Both the position numbers and the translations under genes were made by a program. From Maribellus maritimus (GTDB lineage: Bacteria; Bacteroidota; Bacteroidia; Bacteroidales; Prolixibacteraceae), in NCBI RefSeq assembly GCF_022267315.1, contig NZ_JAIKLE010000012.1, forward strand, positions 112,861 to 176,860: DNA of 64,000 nucleotides. The letters are read 5' to 3'. Positions 43,272 through 53,221 of the stretch are shown here, one piece after another. How positions within the stretch are numbered: the stretch's first letter is position 1; each line of letters begins with the position of its first letter. The notes beneath the pieces were generated by a model. That model did not search any database. It was given only the letters and a program-made list of their open reading frames with translations, and was not told the DNA's origin.

Positions 43272-45581
43272 TTAATTAATGAATAAAAGCTTTGTGATGT
43301 GCGTTTGTTCTCCGGTTTCGTCATTACAAAGTACAAGATAAATACCGGTTTTCACACGGTGTCCATTCAAATTTGTTCCATCCCAAACCGCCTGCCCGCC
43401 CAACGATTCTGTTTGAAAAACCAGGTTTCCGGTGATATCAGTTATTTTAACATCAGTATTCGCTATCAAACCGGTAACTGTAATTTGTCCGTCATATGTT
43501 TCACGAACCGGATTTGGATATACATATACATTTTTATACACGTCATTTCCTTCGGTTGCATTCCCCTGATAGGAAATTAATCCTTCATCAGTACCAAAAA
43601 AAACTTCACCCGAATTTGGATTGATTGCGATTGCTGTAATGTTGTTTGAAAGCAGCGGGCTGTTATCTTCCGTAAAATGTAAAATCTCTTTCTCTCCTGA
43701 TTCAGAAACCAGGTAAACACCTGAACCAGATGTTCCAAGCCACTTCCGGTTAGCGCCATCTACCGCAATTGCAGTCACCGTTTCCGTTTCTAAAAGCGGA
43801 TTAAATAATCCGTCATTTAAATCCAGGCTAGGCTGTGTTGCATAAAATGTTTCGGAATCCCAAATTCTGGAAGCGTCGGAAAAAACAGCTACGCCTTTTG
43901 TTGTCCCTACCCAGATGTCACCTTCATCATCTTCTGCAATGGAATATACATCGTTCATCCGGTTAAACTCTTCATAATCTCCATTGTTAAAGTATGCCGT
44001 AACAGGAAGGTATATTTTTTCTGTTCCGCTACTGTTAACTACGTAAAGATCGTTTCCTCTTACAACAATCCATTTGTCATTATTTTCAGTAACAATTACT
44101 TCTCCAAGATTATAATCATTGGCTGCTTCAGGCAATTCAAACGATTCCCAGCTGCCATCTGCAGAAAGCTTATGCAAATTATTGCCTGCCTCTGAGTTTG
44201 AAATCCATAAATTTCCTTCTGAGTCAAATGCCATTCCGTCAACTCTTACATACGGTTCATCGGGCTGCTGAGGCAATGCGCTTTCCAAAGGACTGTTATG
44301 ATTTGTGTAACGTTCAACGAACTCATCGTTTTTGTATTCCAAAAGTCCGCCCCCCCAACTGCCAATAAAAAAATGATTTTCATCCGAAGGATCGACAGCA
44401 ACCGAAATAACGTTAAAAAAACCATCCAACTCAGAATGATTTGAATTTGAAAAATAACTCCACTGGTCATTCCCAAACTTTTGAAAATGGGGTTCAATCC
44501 AACCAATCTGAGCGCCGGGCATGATCCACAGGTTTGTCCCGGTGTGAAGCAAAGAGAAAACATCATTATCCATAGGTCCGTTTATCTGAACCGCTTCAAA
44601 ACTTTCACCGGCAACTTTTACAAGTGATTTTTCATAGTCGGCTATCCAAATGTTTCCATCCGATGTCATTCCAACACTTCTGGGCTGAATAGCAGAAATC
44701 TGTTGGCCATTAATCTGATAATTATTTATCCTTTTAACGATACTATTATTGCTATCAACGATAAAAACATTTTCCCTGCTTGCAATGGTCAGGTAATTAT
44801 TATTTTCCTGAATATCATATATATATCTGATACCCGCCTGATACAGGGTCCAGCTTTCACCATCAAAAGCATACATCTCATCAGCATACCATTCTTCGGG
44901 AGTATAATTTGCGATAAGTTTACCTGCGTACATTTCCAAAAAATTAAACTTCCCTGTTGAACGAGGAATATTTTCAAGATAAACCCAGTTCGTGTAATCC
45001 AGTAAATTATCTTCTCTATATGCTTTTAGTATTCCATTATCGGTAGCGGCATAAACTGAATCATTCAAAATTTCAACATCATTTATATTTAAATGGGTTC
45101 CTCCTTCTCCAATAATATAGGTATCCTTCACTTCTTTCCTGTCAAGATTCAAAACCACAATTCCGAAACTGCATGCCAAAAAAGCCTCGTCACCAATAAA
45201 GGAAATATTATTAACTGCTTTTTCACCGGTGATTTGCTTTCGCTCCAGATCCGATATGTTTCTAACCGTTGTTCCCTCAAGTAAATCAATATTACAATTA
45301 TTGTAAACAATAACAAGAATTTCGTTTTCTTCGCTATATGCAATGGTATTGATACCAAAATCGGAGAGTTCCGCGACGTCAGCAATCCTATTTATACTAT
45401 TATCCTGTAAGTCGTAATAAATCAAACCACCCTCTGAAAGACAGTAAACTTTTTCACCGGCAACTGCAATTTTTTTGGCATTCGCATACGAAAGATAATC
45501 CTGCCAGCTTCCACCGGATCTTTGCGCCTGTGTTTGAAGAACAAAAACAAGCGAAACAGTAAATAAAAATATTCTATTCAT
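43272..45581 (-). CDS. porZ: PorZ, type IX secretion system surface component
   Basis: A 769-residue exported protein. Signal peptide MNRIFLFTVSLVFVLQTQAQ; the mature part starts SWQDYLSYANAKKIAVAGEKVYCLSEGGLIYYD, the recognised start of PorZ. Two propeller-like domains follow, with repeated VYAATDNGIL and IWVGTTKGVAVF style strands (two-component-regulator propeller repeats), and a T9SS type A tail from VYPNPVRE (about residue 685) to ITKLLFIN. In Porphyromonas PorZ attaches sorting tails to A-LPS on the cell surface together with PorU. The upstream in-frame ATG 45596 starts 3 bases after the rdgB stop; ATG 45581 gives a cleaner signal peptide. It supports active T9SS export of the two proteases in this window. 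Confidence 0.82.
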   Translation of the reverse strand: MNRIFLFTVSLVFVLQTQAQRSGGSWQDYLSYANAKKIAVAGEKVYCLSEGGLIYYDLQDNSINRIADVAELSDFGINTIAYSEENEILVIVYNNCNIDLLEGTTVRNISDLERKQITGEKAVNNISFIGDEAFLACSFGIVVLNLDRKEVKDTYIIGEGGTHLNINDVEILNDSVYAATDNGILKAYREDNLLDYTNWVYLENIPRSTGKFNFLEMYAGKLIANYTPEEWYADEMYAFDGESWTLYQAGIRYIYDIQENNNYLTIASRENVFIVDSNNSIVKRINNYQINGQQISAIQPRSVGMTSDGNIWIADYEKSLVKVAGESFEAVQINGPMDNDVFSLLHTGTNLWIMPGAQIGWIEPHFQKFGNDQWSYFSNSNHSELDGFFNVISVAVDPSDENHFFIGSWGGGLLEYKNDEFVERYTNHNSPLESALPQQPDEPYVRVDGMAFDSEGNLWISNSEAGNNLHKLSADGSWESFELPEAANDYNLGEVIVTENNDKWIVVRGNDLYVVNSSGTEKIYLPVTAYFNNGDYEEFNRMNDVYSIAEDDEGDIWVGTTKGVAVFSDASRIWDSETFYATQPSLDLNDGLFNPLLETETVTAIAVDGANRKWLGTSGSGVYLVSESGEKEILHFTEDNSPLLSNNITAIAINPNSGEVFFGTDEGLISYQGNATEGNDVYKNVYVYPNPVRETYDGQITVTGLIANTDVKITDITGNLVFQTESLGGQAVWDGTNLNGHRVKTGIYLVLCNDETGEQTHITKLLFIN

Positions 45582-45599
45582 GTATAATTTGGTCATTAA

Positions 45600-46175
45600 T
45601 TACTGCATTTGAAGATAGTTAACCAATTTTTCTACTGCCCTGCCGCGGTGACTGATTTTGTTTTTGTCTTCAAGTTTCATTTCCGCAAATGTTTTTTTAT
45701 ATCCGCCGGGTTGAAAAATCGGATCGTAGCCAAATCCCGAATCTCCTCTTTTTTTTGTTAAGATTGTACCTTCAACAACGCCTTCAAATTGTTTTTCTTC
45801 CCCCTTTGTTATCAACGAGATTACAGTCCTAAAACGGGCATTCCGTTGTTTTATTTTGGTCATTTTATCCAATACTTTGTCCATGTTCGCATTGGCGTTT
45901 TTATCCTCGCCGGCGTAACGGGCAGAATATACTCCCGGTTCACCTCCCAGCGCTTCTATTTCAAGCCCTGTATCATCAGCAAAACAAGAATAACCATACT
46001 TTTCAAAAATATACATTGCCTTTTGCCGGGCGTTTCCTTCCAATGTTGGTTGTTCTTCAGGAATTTCTTCATCACAACCAATATCTTTTAAACTCAATAA
46101 TTTAAAGCGATCGCCTAAAATGGCCTGCAATTCTTCCAGTTTGTGTTTGTTATTTGTAGCAAATACGAGTTCCAT
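45600..46175 (-). CDS. rdgB: XTP/dITP diphosphatase (non-canonical purine NTP pyrophosphatase)
   Basis: A 191-residue housecleaning enzyme that hydrolyses dITP, XTP and ITP to monophosphates. Recognised motifs: N-terminal [15 protein letters not shown], the active-site block [26 protein letters not shown] and the [11 protein letters not shown] block, ending with [14 protein letters not shown]. Length and order match RdgB. It lies 3 bases from porZ and 32 bases from the YfhO-like gene on the reverse strand, within one transcription unit. Confidence 0.93.
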   Translation of the reverse strand: MELVFATNNKHKLEELQAILGDRFKLLSLKDIGCDEEIPEEQPTLEGNARQKAMYIFEKYGYSCFADDTGLEIEALGGEPGVYSARYAGEDKNANANMDKVLDKMTKIKQRNARFRTVISLITKGEEKQFEGVVEGTILTKKRGDSGFGYDPIFQPGGYKKTFAEMKLEDKNKISHRGRAVEKLVNYLQMQ

Positions 46176-46207
46176 TTTTTTAGGTAAAAGTAAAAAATTA
46201 AGAGAAA

Positions 46208-49200
46208 TTAGTCCGGATGGTTGAAAACATATTTCATTTTCAGATTATCAATGTGAAAGGGGACTTTTTCAATATTCCAAAAATAAATTTTAATACTGTC
46301 TCCCTTCTTTAATCCTGAACTCATATCAACCGAAAATGCTATTCTCCGCCACTGACCTGCCTCATCCACAAATTCAGAAACATCTAAAACTTCATACAAA
46401 TATGCTTTCCCTCCGCGTTCGGCAGAAACAACAAGTAAGGTTTTACTTAATTCCGATTCAAACAAGATATCTGAAACAACAACTATTTCTTTCAGGTCTA
46501 ACAATCGACCTTCCACAGATTTTTCAATCACCTGCCCCCATTCTTCCGAAGTACCAAAAGAATAAGAATGATTACCTGAAACAGAATCCCTTTTTATCCT
46601 GTTCCGGTCTTTTGTCCAATTACCATCTCCTTGTTTTTCAAAATTTTGATAAAATGCGTAGCCAAATTCTGTTTTTCTCTTTTCAGCCAATATAATCCCC
46701 GAGTTATTTCCAATACTTTGTTCCACAATTTCAGGATAAAATGAATATAAAAGTTCCTTTAAGTTATTATCAATAATGCTGCCTTGCCAGGCAAAAACAA
46801 AAAACCTGCCTTCTGAATTTTCCAAAAAGCGGCTAAAACGGGCAATATTGGTTTTCTCATCCACAAAAAAAACTGTATCGGCTGGAACAATTTCGATTAA
46901 TTCTGAATTTTGCGTACTTAAAAGAACTGTTATATCATCTGCATAATCATGCCGCCATTGTTCCGTTTTCTCAACAATAACCGGAGAAAGCCCCTTTGCA
47001 TTTTTTTTGTAGAAATGTCGATTCAGCAAACTACCTGCAATAAAAATTGCTACTCCCGACAACAATATGAAAACTATATTTTTCCTTCTTTCTGGCCGCT
47101 TAATTATAACATAATAAACCAGGAAGCCGATTAAGACCAAAAAAACCAGATAGCTAAAAACAAAGGCATATTTGATGAGTCTGTTCTCAAACTTAAAAAC
47201 AACAGTATGTTCTCCGGAAGGGACAAAAACCGCTAAGTGGGCATAATTACTTTTTAATAAATCCTGCTGCTTTCCATCTATAAATACCTGCCATCCGTTA
47301 AAATAATTTTGCTGATAAATCAATAACTGCGGAGATGAAGTTTGTGTTTTCACTTCGATTTCTTTTGGAGAAAAAGCACGTATTTTTAAATGAGAATCAT
47401 CGTCCGGCCTGATATTTCTCCCTTGTAGTTTTGAGTAGTCTGTTTGTGAAAGAAAAACGGTTTTTGAAGTAAAGTTTTGAACCTTTGAATTTGGCCGAAC
47501 ATCTCCCGATAAATACACAAGCGGCTCTTTTTTAATGGCCTTCAGCAACGCGGGATAGGTATCGGAAAGAAAAGCATAACCATCGAGTTTGAAAGAGACT
47601 AAACCATCAAAAGTTACTTTCTTTGGAAAAACATTGTTGTTCATCCATAAAAAATCATTTTGCGCTCGTTTATCTGAATTTTCTTCGATCGGATTTAACT
47701 CCGGAACAGGAAATCCTTTTGGTGAGGATTTCAAATAATGATAAAATTCTACCGGATTTGTTTTGCCTGTTACGGTGTAATGAATATTTAGTTGTGTGGA
47801 AATAATTCCATCAAAAACAAAAAGAAATACCACCGCTGTTGAAAACATACGAATATCCTTCACTTTCCAAAGCAACAGTAAAAAAACAATCAAAATCGCG
47901 AATTGAATCGTTCCCTGTAAAATAATATTATCGAAACGTGTGGCTGCAAAAAGTTTCCCTGTAAAGCCAATACCCGATTGAAAATACGCAAGGTCTTCTA
48001 CTTGAGTGAAAGCACGAAAAACCAATACGATAATCAACAAAATAACTCCTGCTGAGATTGCAGACAACAAGGTTCGCTCTACTTTTCTGAATTCAAAATT
48101 TTTCAAATTAATCCCTGCAAAAGCCAAAAATCCAAAGATGGCAAACCCTCTGAAAATTGAAGGATATTGAAACATATCCATCAAGGGAAAATAGCGATAC
48201 AAAAATTCGCGTAAAAAAAACTGTTCCCCAAAAGAAACAAGCAAAGCAAAAATTCCAAAACCCAAAACGATGTATGATTCTTTCCGACGTATTTTTTTGA
48301 TTAAAGCGAACAAAAACAAAACCAGGCTAATGATACCAAAATAGGCGTTTGACATGGATTGATCTGTTTGGAAATAACCAGTGTCAGCGCCGGTTGCCAT
48401 CGGCAAAATGAGAGAAATGAGCGATTGAAAAGTAAAGGAATGTTTTTGTGCCAAATGGAGCGGTAGCCCGCCATAACGACTTAAAAACGGTAAACCCTGA
48501 AAATAGGCAACAATCAAAACCAAACTGAAAAGAACAACAGTAATAATCAACAATAAATGATATCCAAACAACTTTTTAAGATAGTTTTTGTCCGACCAAT
48601 TTTGAACAAGAAGAAACAGGAAAATGCTCAACAAAAAATAACCAAGAATAATTGTAAACCCGGGATAGCCGCCAAAAATTATCAGAAACAAAGAGATGGA
48701 TAAACGAACAAAATTGTACCTGTTCAACTTGTGAAGAAAAGAAAAGTAAGAAGCCAATACAAACGGAACCATTGCATAACTGTATACAAAGGCAATATGT
48801 TGTGCATTTCCGATGCTCAATCCTGAAAGCATGTATGCAACTGATAATGCCAACGATAATTTTCGATCAACACTAAACTGTTTCAAAAAATAATCGAATG
48901 AAATACCGGCGATAAGAATATAAGTCAGAAAAACATATTGTAAAGTAATATTTGAATAAGCAAACAAATTGCCGACAATCCAAAACTCGGGATTAAAAAC
49001 AGAAACCAAGTCAGCAAAAACCGGTATACCGTATAACAAATAGGGATTCCACAACGGAAACTGATTATTTAAAACCGACTCAGAAAAAAAATAACGCGAT
49101 GGTAAAAAGGCATCTACAAAATCCCACTTCATTCCATTTTGAAGGAAAAAAATCTGCCAAAATGCAGCAATTACAACCAGAACAAAAAGCAGGTATTCTT

Positions 49201-49210
49201 TTTTTCTCAT
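46208..49210 (-). CDS. YfhO-family integral membrane protein
   Basis: A 1000-residue polytopic protein of the YfhO/GT-C-like family: N-terminal motif [14 protein letters not shown] and [17 protein letters not shown] as in family members, about 12 to 14 predicted helices up to residue ~480 and near 680-740, and a large soluble part. YfhO proteins in Gram-positives take part in lipoteichoic acid glycosylation; in Bacteroidota the role is unknown, perhaps glycosyl transfer to envelope polymers. It is encoded upstream of rdgB-porZ-recO, with a divergent AlkD-like gene on the other side. Confidence 0.75.
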   Translation of the reverse strand: MRKKEYLLFVLVVIAAFWQIFFLQNGMKWDFVDAFLPSRYFFSESVLNNQFPLWNPYLLYGIPVFADLVSVFNPEFWIVGNLFAYSNITLQYVFLTYILIAGISFDYFLKQFSVDRKLSLALSVAYMLSGLSIGNAQHIAFVYSYAMVPFVLASYFSFLHKLNRYNFVRLSISLFLIIFGGYPGFTIILGYFLLSIFLFLLVQNWSDKNYLKKLFGYHLLLIITVVLFSLVLIVAYFQGLPFLSRYGGLPLHLAQKHSFTFQSLISLILPMATGADTGYFQTDQSMSNAYFGIISLVLFLFALIKKIRRKESYIVLGFGIFALLVSFGEQFFLREFLYRYFPLMDMFQYPSIFRGFAIFGFLAFAGINLKNFEFRKVERTLLSAISAGVILLIIVLVFRAFTQVEDLAYFQSGIGFTGKLFAATRFDNIILQGTIQFAILIVFLLLLWKVKDIRMFSTAVVFLFVFDGIISTQLNIHYTVTGKTNPVEFYHYLKSSPKGFPVPELNPIEENSDKRAQNDFLWMNNNVFPKKVTFDGLVSFKLDGYAFLSDTYPALLKAIKKEPLVYLSGDVRPNSKVQNFTSKTVFLSQTDYSKLQGRNIRPDDDSHLKIRAFSPKEIEVKTQTSSPQLLIYQQNYFNGWQVFIDGKQQDLLKSNYAHLAVFVPSGEHTVVFKFENRLIKYAFVFSYLVFLVLIGFLVYYVIIKRPERRKNIVFILLSGVAIFIAGSLLNRHFYKKNAKGLSPVIVEKTEQWRHDYADDITVLLSTQNSELIEIVPADTVFFVDEKTNIARFSRFLENSEGRFFVFAWQGSIIDNNLKELLYSFYPEIVEQSIGNNSGIILAEKRKTEFGYAFYQNFEKQGDGNWTKDRNRIKRDSVSGNHSYSFGTSEEWGQVIEKSVEGRLLDLKEIVVVSDILFESELSKTLLVVSAERGGKAYLYEVLDVSEFVDEAGQWRRIAFSVDMSSGLKKGDSIKIYFWNIEKVPFHIDNLKMKYVFNHPD

Positions 49211-49334
49211 GAGGACGTCTAATTTTCCAGACAGAAAATACGAGTTAAAGATTTTCTGAATTTGAGGTAAAAATAAATAAAAACTATTGCTATTTATTTT
49301 GAAAAGTTTGAAACTTTGGTAAAACCAATTTCAA

Positions 49335-50033
49335 ATGAAAACAGCCACAATTATTTCGGAACTAAAATCGGTTGCCGACCCTGCGCGACAGGAAGCTTAC
49401 AAAACGATGTTTCCCACATCAATGAAATACCTGGGTGTGAGAGCCCCTGCAATGCGTGAGTTAATAAAAAACTGGTGGGTTGAAATAAAAAAATGGACTC
49501 CCGAAGAACTTACCAGTTTCACCAAAGAACTGGTTGATACAAGAGTATTTGAAGCCAACCAGGTAGCTTTTGAGCTACTTTGGAAAAACAAAAATGCATT
49601 AAAACAACTCAATTTGGCCGATTTGGAATACCTGGGAAAAAACATGGACAATTGGGCTACTACTGACGCTTTCAGTGTCATGCTTTCGGGCTGGGCATGG
49701 CGGAATAAGCAAATAAACGACAATGATGTTTTGAAATGGCTTAACTCTAAAAACCGATGGTGGAGAAGAACAGCGATTGTTTCAACTGTACCTCTAAACA
49801 GAGTTGCCCGGGGTGGAACCGGTGATACAAAACGCACATTAATAATTTGTGAAAAAGTAGTTGACGACCGTGATGATATGATTGTTAAAGCGCTCTCCTG
49901 GGCATTACGCGAACTATCGAAAAGCGATAAACCAGCTGTAAAAGAATTTATGGAAAAATACGACTCAAAACTGGCTGGCCGGGTTCGCAGGGAAGTTTAC
50001 ACAAAACTGGAAACAGGAAAAAAGAACGGATAA
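49335..50033 (+). CDS. DNA alkylation repair protein (AlkD-like HEAT repeat)
   Basis: A 232-residue, mostly helical protein of the AlkC/AlkD HEAT-like family: YKTMFPTSMKYLGVRAPAMRELI at the start, WWRRTAIVSTVP in the middle and ALSWALRELSKSDKP near the end, as in known members. AlkD removes N3- and N7-alkylated purines without base flipping. The catalytic Asp/Trp constellation cannot be aligned by eye with certainty. It is a single gene with its own short upstream region and ends at the start of the terminator shared with the ArsR gene. Confidence 0.8.
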   Translation: MKTATIISELKSVADPARQEAYKTMFPTSMKYLGVRAPAMRELIKNWWVEIKKWTPEELTSFTKELVDTRVFEANQVAFELLWKNKNALKQLNLADLEYLGKNMDNWATTDAFSVMLSGWAWRNKQINDNDVLKWLNSKNRWWRRTAIVSTVPLNRVARGGTGDTKRTLIICEKVVDDRDDMIVKALSWALRELSKSDKPAVKEFMEKYDSKLAGRVRREVYTKLETGKKNG

Positions 50034-50037
50034 AAAA

Positions 50038-50070
50038 AATGCCGCCGGAACCAATTTCCAAAGCGGCATT
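50038..50070 (-). terminator. Rho-independent terminator of the ArsR-type gene
   Basis: Arms AATGCCGC and GCGGCATT with an inner GGAA/TTCC extension; on the reverse strand the stem is followed by a run of T. It lies just after the AlkD-like stop and just before the ArsR stop in convergent layout. Confidence 0.75.
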
Positions 50071-50091
50071 AATATATGTTGTAAGTTTTTA

Positions 50092-50400
50092 TTATTCACA
50101 TGTACAAGAATGCACACATTCAACAATCTGGCTTAAAACCTCATACTTCAGATAATAAAATGTGTTTTTTCCCTCACGCTTTGAGCACAAAACTCCTTTG
50201 TCTTTCAAAATTCCCAAATGATGCGAAGTAGTAGACTGCTCAATCCCCAACAACTCGTGAATTTCAGTAACAGTCAAACGTTTACCTCCTTCAAGATGCT
50301 TGAGAATAGCAATACGCATCGGGTGTGCCATAGCTTTTAGCATACTCGCTGCCATCTCCAATTTATCGATATCTAACTCCTTGATTTCTAACATCGTCAA
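50092..50400 (-). CDS. ArsR/SmtB-type winged-helix regulator with Cys-rich C-terminus
   Basis: A 102-residue repressor. The winged helix follows the ArsR pattern: MAHPMRIAILKHLEGGKRLTVTEIHELLGIEQSTTSHHLGILKDKG and the wing SKREGKNTFYYL. The usual CVC metal site in the recognition helix is absent, but the last residues (VECVHSCTCE) carry three cysteines, a possible metal or redox-sensing site. A palindromic AT-rich sequence overlapping its own -7 box (50416-50431) may be its operator. The divergent gene is a polyprenyl synthase; target genes are unknown. Confidence 0.8.
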   Translation of the reverse strand: MTMLEIKELDIDKLEMAASMLKAMAHPMRIAILKHLEGGKRLTVTEIHELLGIEQSTTSHHLGILKDKGVLCSKREGKNTFYYLKYEVLSQIVECVHSCTCE

Positions 50401-50414
50401 TTTCTTTACGAATG

Positions 50415-50431
50415 CAAATATATAAATATTT
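50415..50431 (-). promoter_or_regulatory. Candidate promoter and operator of the ArsR-type gene
   Basis: On the reverse strand TATATTTG (50422-50415) matches TAnnTTTG. It overlaps an inverted repeat AAATAT-N4-ATATTT (50416-50431) that could be an autoregulatory site. The possible -33 TTG lies 25 bases away, slightly far. Confidence 0.4.
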
Positions 50432-50576
50432 AAGAATAATACTATGCCAAATATTTTATTTGAAATAATTTTGAATAATATTAGAGAAATTAAGCTTTTT
50501 TTTGATAAAATCTGCCGGAATTAAACGAATTTATTCTATGTTCGTTTTTTTAATTAACACTGGGGATATACATTTA

Positions 50577-51551
50577 ATGTCAGCAATAGAAAGAATCAAA
50601 CTTCCGATTGAACAGGAAATAAAAGATTTTGAACCTTATTTCAAAAAATCGTTACAAAGCGACATTCCCCTTCTTGGTACCATTCTTAACTTTTTATACC
50701 GTACAAAGGGCAAACAACTGCGCCCTATGTTTGTATTTCTTTCGGCAAAGCTGGTAGGTAAAACCAACGAGTTCTCCCAGCTGGCAGCTTGTTCCGTTGA
50801 ACTGCTTCATACCGCTACACTGGTACACGACGATGTGGTTGACGAATCGTATGAACGACGCGGAACTTTTTCAGTAAAAGCGCTCTGGAAAAACAAGTTA
50901 GCTGTTTTGGTAGGCGACTATATTTTAGCAAAAGGGCTTCTTCTTCAACTGGAAAATAAAAAATATAACTTTCTTCATCTCATTTCGCGTGCTGTGCAGG
51001 ATATGAGCGAGGGAGAAATCCTCCAGGTAAAAAAAAGCAGGAAACTGGATATCGATGATGAGACATACTTCGAAATTATCAGAAAAAAAACCGCATCGCT
51101 AATTGCAACGAGTATGGCCATTGGCGCAGCCTCAGCAAGCGACGATGAAGAAATCCATGAAAAAATGTACCGCATTGGACAAGACGCCGGTATTGCCTTT
51201 CAAATAAAAGACGACATTTTTGATTATCAATCAAAAGGTTTAATTGGGAAACCTACGGGAAACGATATTAAAGAAAAAAAAATTACGCTGCCACTTTTAT
51301 ATGTCCTGAATCATTCCAACTCCTCGGAAAGAAAACGGATTCTCAGGCTTATTAAACGAAAAAACAAAAATACTGCGGTAATAAAAGAACTCATCGAATT
51401 GGTAAAAGAAAAAGGCGGTTTGGATTATGCAACCCAAAAAATGGAGGAATTTAAGGATAAAGCCATTCAGGGCTTAATGGAATTTGAAGACAACAATGCA
51501 AGGAAATCCTTGATCGAATTGATGAATTATATAACTACCCGCAAAAAATAG
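50577..51551 (+). CDS. Polyprenyl diphosphate synthase (IspB-like)
   Basis: A 324-residue prenyltransferase that elongates farnesyl diphosphate to the side chain of menaquinone. The first aspartate-rich motif is VHDDVVDESYERRG, with TKGKQLRPM upstream and the second motif FQIKDDIFDYQ. Chain length is not predictable from the sequence alone. I use ATG 50577 (MSAIERIKLP) because the upstream frame opens at a less likely start (50502) within an AT-rich region. It is a single gene; a near-consensus -7 TATGTTCG lies at 50537-50544. Confidence 0.87.
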   Translation: MSAIERIKLPIEQEIKDFEPYFKKSLQSDIPLLGTILNFLYRTKGKQLRPMFVFLSAKLVGKTNEFSQLAACSVELLHTATLVHDDVVDESYERRGTFSVKALWKNKLAVLVGDYILAKGLLLQLENKKYNFLHLISRAVQDMSEGEILQVKKSRKLDIDDETYFEIIRKKTASLIATSMAIGAASASDDEEIHEKMYRIGQDAGIAFQIKDDIFDYQSKGLIGKPTGNDIKEKKITLPLLYVLNHSNSSERKRILRLIKRKNKNTAVIKELIELVKEKGGLDYATQKMEEFKDKAIQGLMEFEDNNARKSLIELMNYITTRKK

Positions 51552-51666
51552 CATGCCTTTGCCGGAAGCTGCCAAATGCTGCAGTATCTTCTTAAAAAAG
51601 TATTTTCAAAACTACAAAAGCCCTGTCTTTAAAGCTTTCTCATTAAACACTAAAAAAGCAGCTCTT

Positions 51667-52275
51667 TTATTTGGCCATAACCTTTACAACAATCTTTTTC
51701 ACCTTTGAATTCGCCCCTGCTTCCATCATCGGGCGGTGTGCATCTTCCGGGAAAAACAAAACAAAATTCTCTGGCGTGGCCTTGATATACTCACCCCCGT
51801 CAAAAGAATAAAATGCGATATCTTTTTCTTCATTATAAGGCTCTGTAATTTCAACTTTGTCGAGCGTTGTTAAGCCCATCATCTCCTCTCCTTCAATAAC
51901 ATACTGAATATCAATATATTTCCGATGCGACTCATAACGAGTATCCTTTTTGTCTTTTGTAGTATATTCATCAACACTAATATAAAGATGATCTCCTTCG
52001 AGGTCTTGTCTGCCAACCGGCAGATTAATCAGGTCGGAAGATTTTAGAAACTGAAAAGCCTGATCCCAATGTTTTTTATTTTTAAAATAATCAATGGCAA
52101 AACTTCTCTTGTTAATCGACTCGTCAGGTTTTACGCCCCAGCCGTTTAACCATTCCTTTTTTTCAAACCATTCATCAACTTGTTCATTCGTCCAGTTTTC
52201 CGGATCCTCCTGTTTTGGAGTGCAGGCAGAGAAAGCAAAAATCATAGTTATTAAGATTATCAATTTGTTCATCAC
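51667..52275 (-). CDS. YhcH/YjgK/YiaL-family lipoprotein
   Basis: A 202-residue protein with lipobox FSAC (Cys18) and a cupin-like YhcH/YjgK/YiaL domain at about 55-200: LEGDHLYISVDEYTTKDK, YESHRKYIDIQYVIEGEE, FVLFFPEDAHRPMM and VKKIVVKV. The conserved metal-binding His/Glu set of the family (in ESHRKYID and EDAHRP) is intact. Members are linked to sialic acid and other sugar catabolism; most are cytoplasmic, so the exported lipoprotein form is a variation. It lies 35 bases after the mazG-like gene on the same strand. Confidence 0.8.
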   Translation of the reverse strand: MMNKLIILITMIFAFSACTPKQEDPENWTNEQVDEWFEKKEWLNGWGVKPDESINKRSFAIDYFKNKKHWDQAFQFLKSSDLINLPVGRQDLEGDHLYISVDEYTTKDKKDTRYESHRKYIDIQYVIEGEEMMGLTTLDKVEITEPYNEEKDIAFYSFDGGEYIKATPENFVLFFPEDAHRPMMEAGANSKVKKIVVKVMAK

Positions 52276-52310
52276 ATTATTTATTAGGCCGTTGAATTAA
52301 GTGTCAGGAA

Positions 52311-52655
52311 TTATTCCTTTAGCTTTTTGTTGTTTCGGTGTCGTTCCTTGTCGCGGCTGGTTTTCTTTTCCATATTTTGCAGGAAAGCTTTGTTTAAATC
52401 CACTCCGGTTTGATTGGCCAGACAGATCAACACCCAAAGTACATCAGCCATTTCATCTTCCAAATTATATCCTTCATCTGATTTTTTAAATGACTGATCG
52501 CCATATTTCCGGGCCATGATTCGCGCGAGTTCTCCTACTTCTTCTGTCAAAATAGCCATGTTTGTAAGCTCGCTGAAGTATCGTACACCAATGGTTTGAA
52601 TCCATTTGTCGACCATTTCCTGGGCTTCATTTATTGTCATTTGTTTTTCATCCAT
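52311..52655 (-). CDS. MazG-like nucleotide pyrophosphohydrolase
   Basis: A 114-residue helical enzyme of the MazG-like type. The metal-coordinating EExxE motif is LTEEVGELARIMARK and the second acidic pair is in NLEDEMADVLWVLICLA. Such enzymes hydrolyse NTPs or dNTPs. ATG 52655 is preferred: it lies 1 base beyond the dtd stop and avoids the overlap that a start at 52682 would cause. It is coupled to dtd. Confidence 0.82.
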   Translation of the reverse strand: MDEKQMTINEAQEMVDKWIQTIGVRYFSELTNMAILTEEVGELARIMARKYGDQSFKKSDEGYNLEDEMADVLWVLICLANQTGVDLNKAFLQNMEKKTSRDKERHRNNKKLKE

Positions 52656-52656
52656 C

Positions 52657-53112
52657 CTAAAAATCTTTCTGTTTTGAATCAATAATGATGGTTACCGGGC
52701 CATCATTTACCAATTCCACGTCCATCATGGCACCAAAAACACCGGTTCCCACTTTTTTACCGATGGAGTCTTCTGTTTTCTGAATAAACTTTTCATACAT
52801 GGGTACGGCGAAATCGGGTTTCGAGGCACGAATATATGAAGGCCGGTTTCCCTTTTTTGTACTGGCTTGCAGGGTAAACTGACTTACAATAATTAAATCT
52901 CCTTTAACATCCTGAACCGAAAGATTCATTACACCATTTTCATCGTCAAAAATTCGCAGGTTTAACATCTTTTTTACGAGCCAGTCAATATCTTCATCGT
53001 TGTCAGCATCCTCAATGCCAACCAAAACCAGCATTCCCTTTCCAATAGATGAAACAATTCTATTTTCGACAGTAACCGAGGCTTTAGAGACCTTTTGAAT
53101 TACAATTCTCAT
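52657..53112 (-). CDS. dtd: D-aminoacyl-tRNA deacylase
   Basis: A 151-residue enzyme that hydrolyses D-amino acids from mischarged tRNAs. It starts MRIVIQKVSKASVTVENR; the catalytic SQFTL (VSQFTLQAST) and the cross-subunit motif NDGPVTI near the C-terminus (the GPVT-type motif) are intact, as is GVFGAMMDVELVNDG. It is the first gene of a dtd-mazG-like unit whose products both clear unwanted nucleotide or tRNA species. Confidence 0.93.
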   Translation of the reverse strand: MRIVIQKVSKASVTVENRIVSSIGKGMLVLVGIEDADNDEDIDWLVKKMLNLRIFDDENGVMNLSVQDVKGDLIIVSQFTLQASTKKGNRPSYIRASKPDFAVPMYEKFIQKTEDSIGKKVGTGVFGAMMDVELVNDGPVTIIIDSKQKDF

Positions 53113-53221
53113 ATTAATTCTGAATTTGCCTCACTAAGATAAAAAAAGAAAATGTTTCTCAACTTTTTTATTTTTCCTATGTTTAACTATTGAGTAAAAA
53201 AAATAAACAAATTAGCAACTA

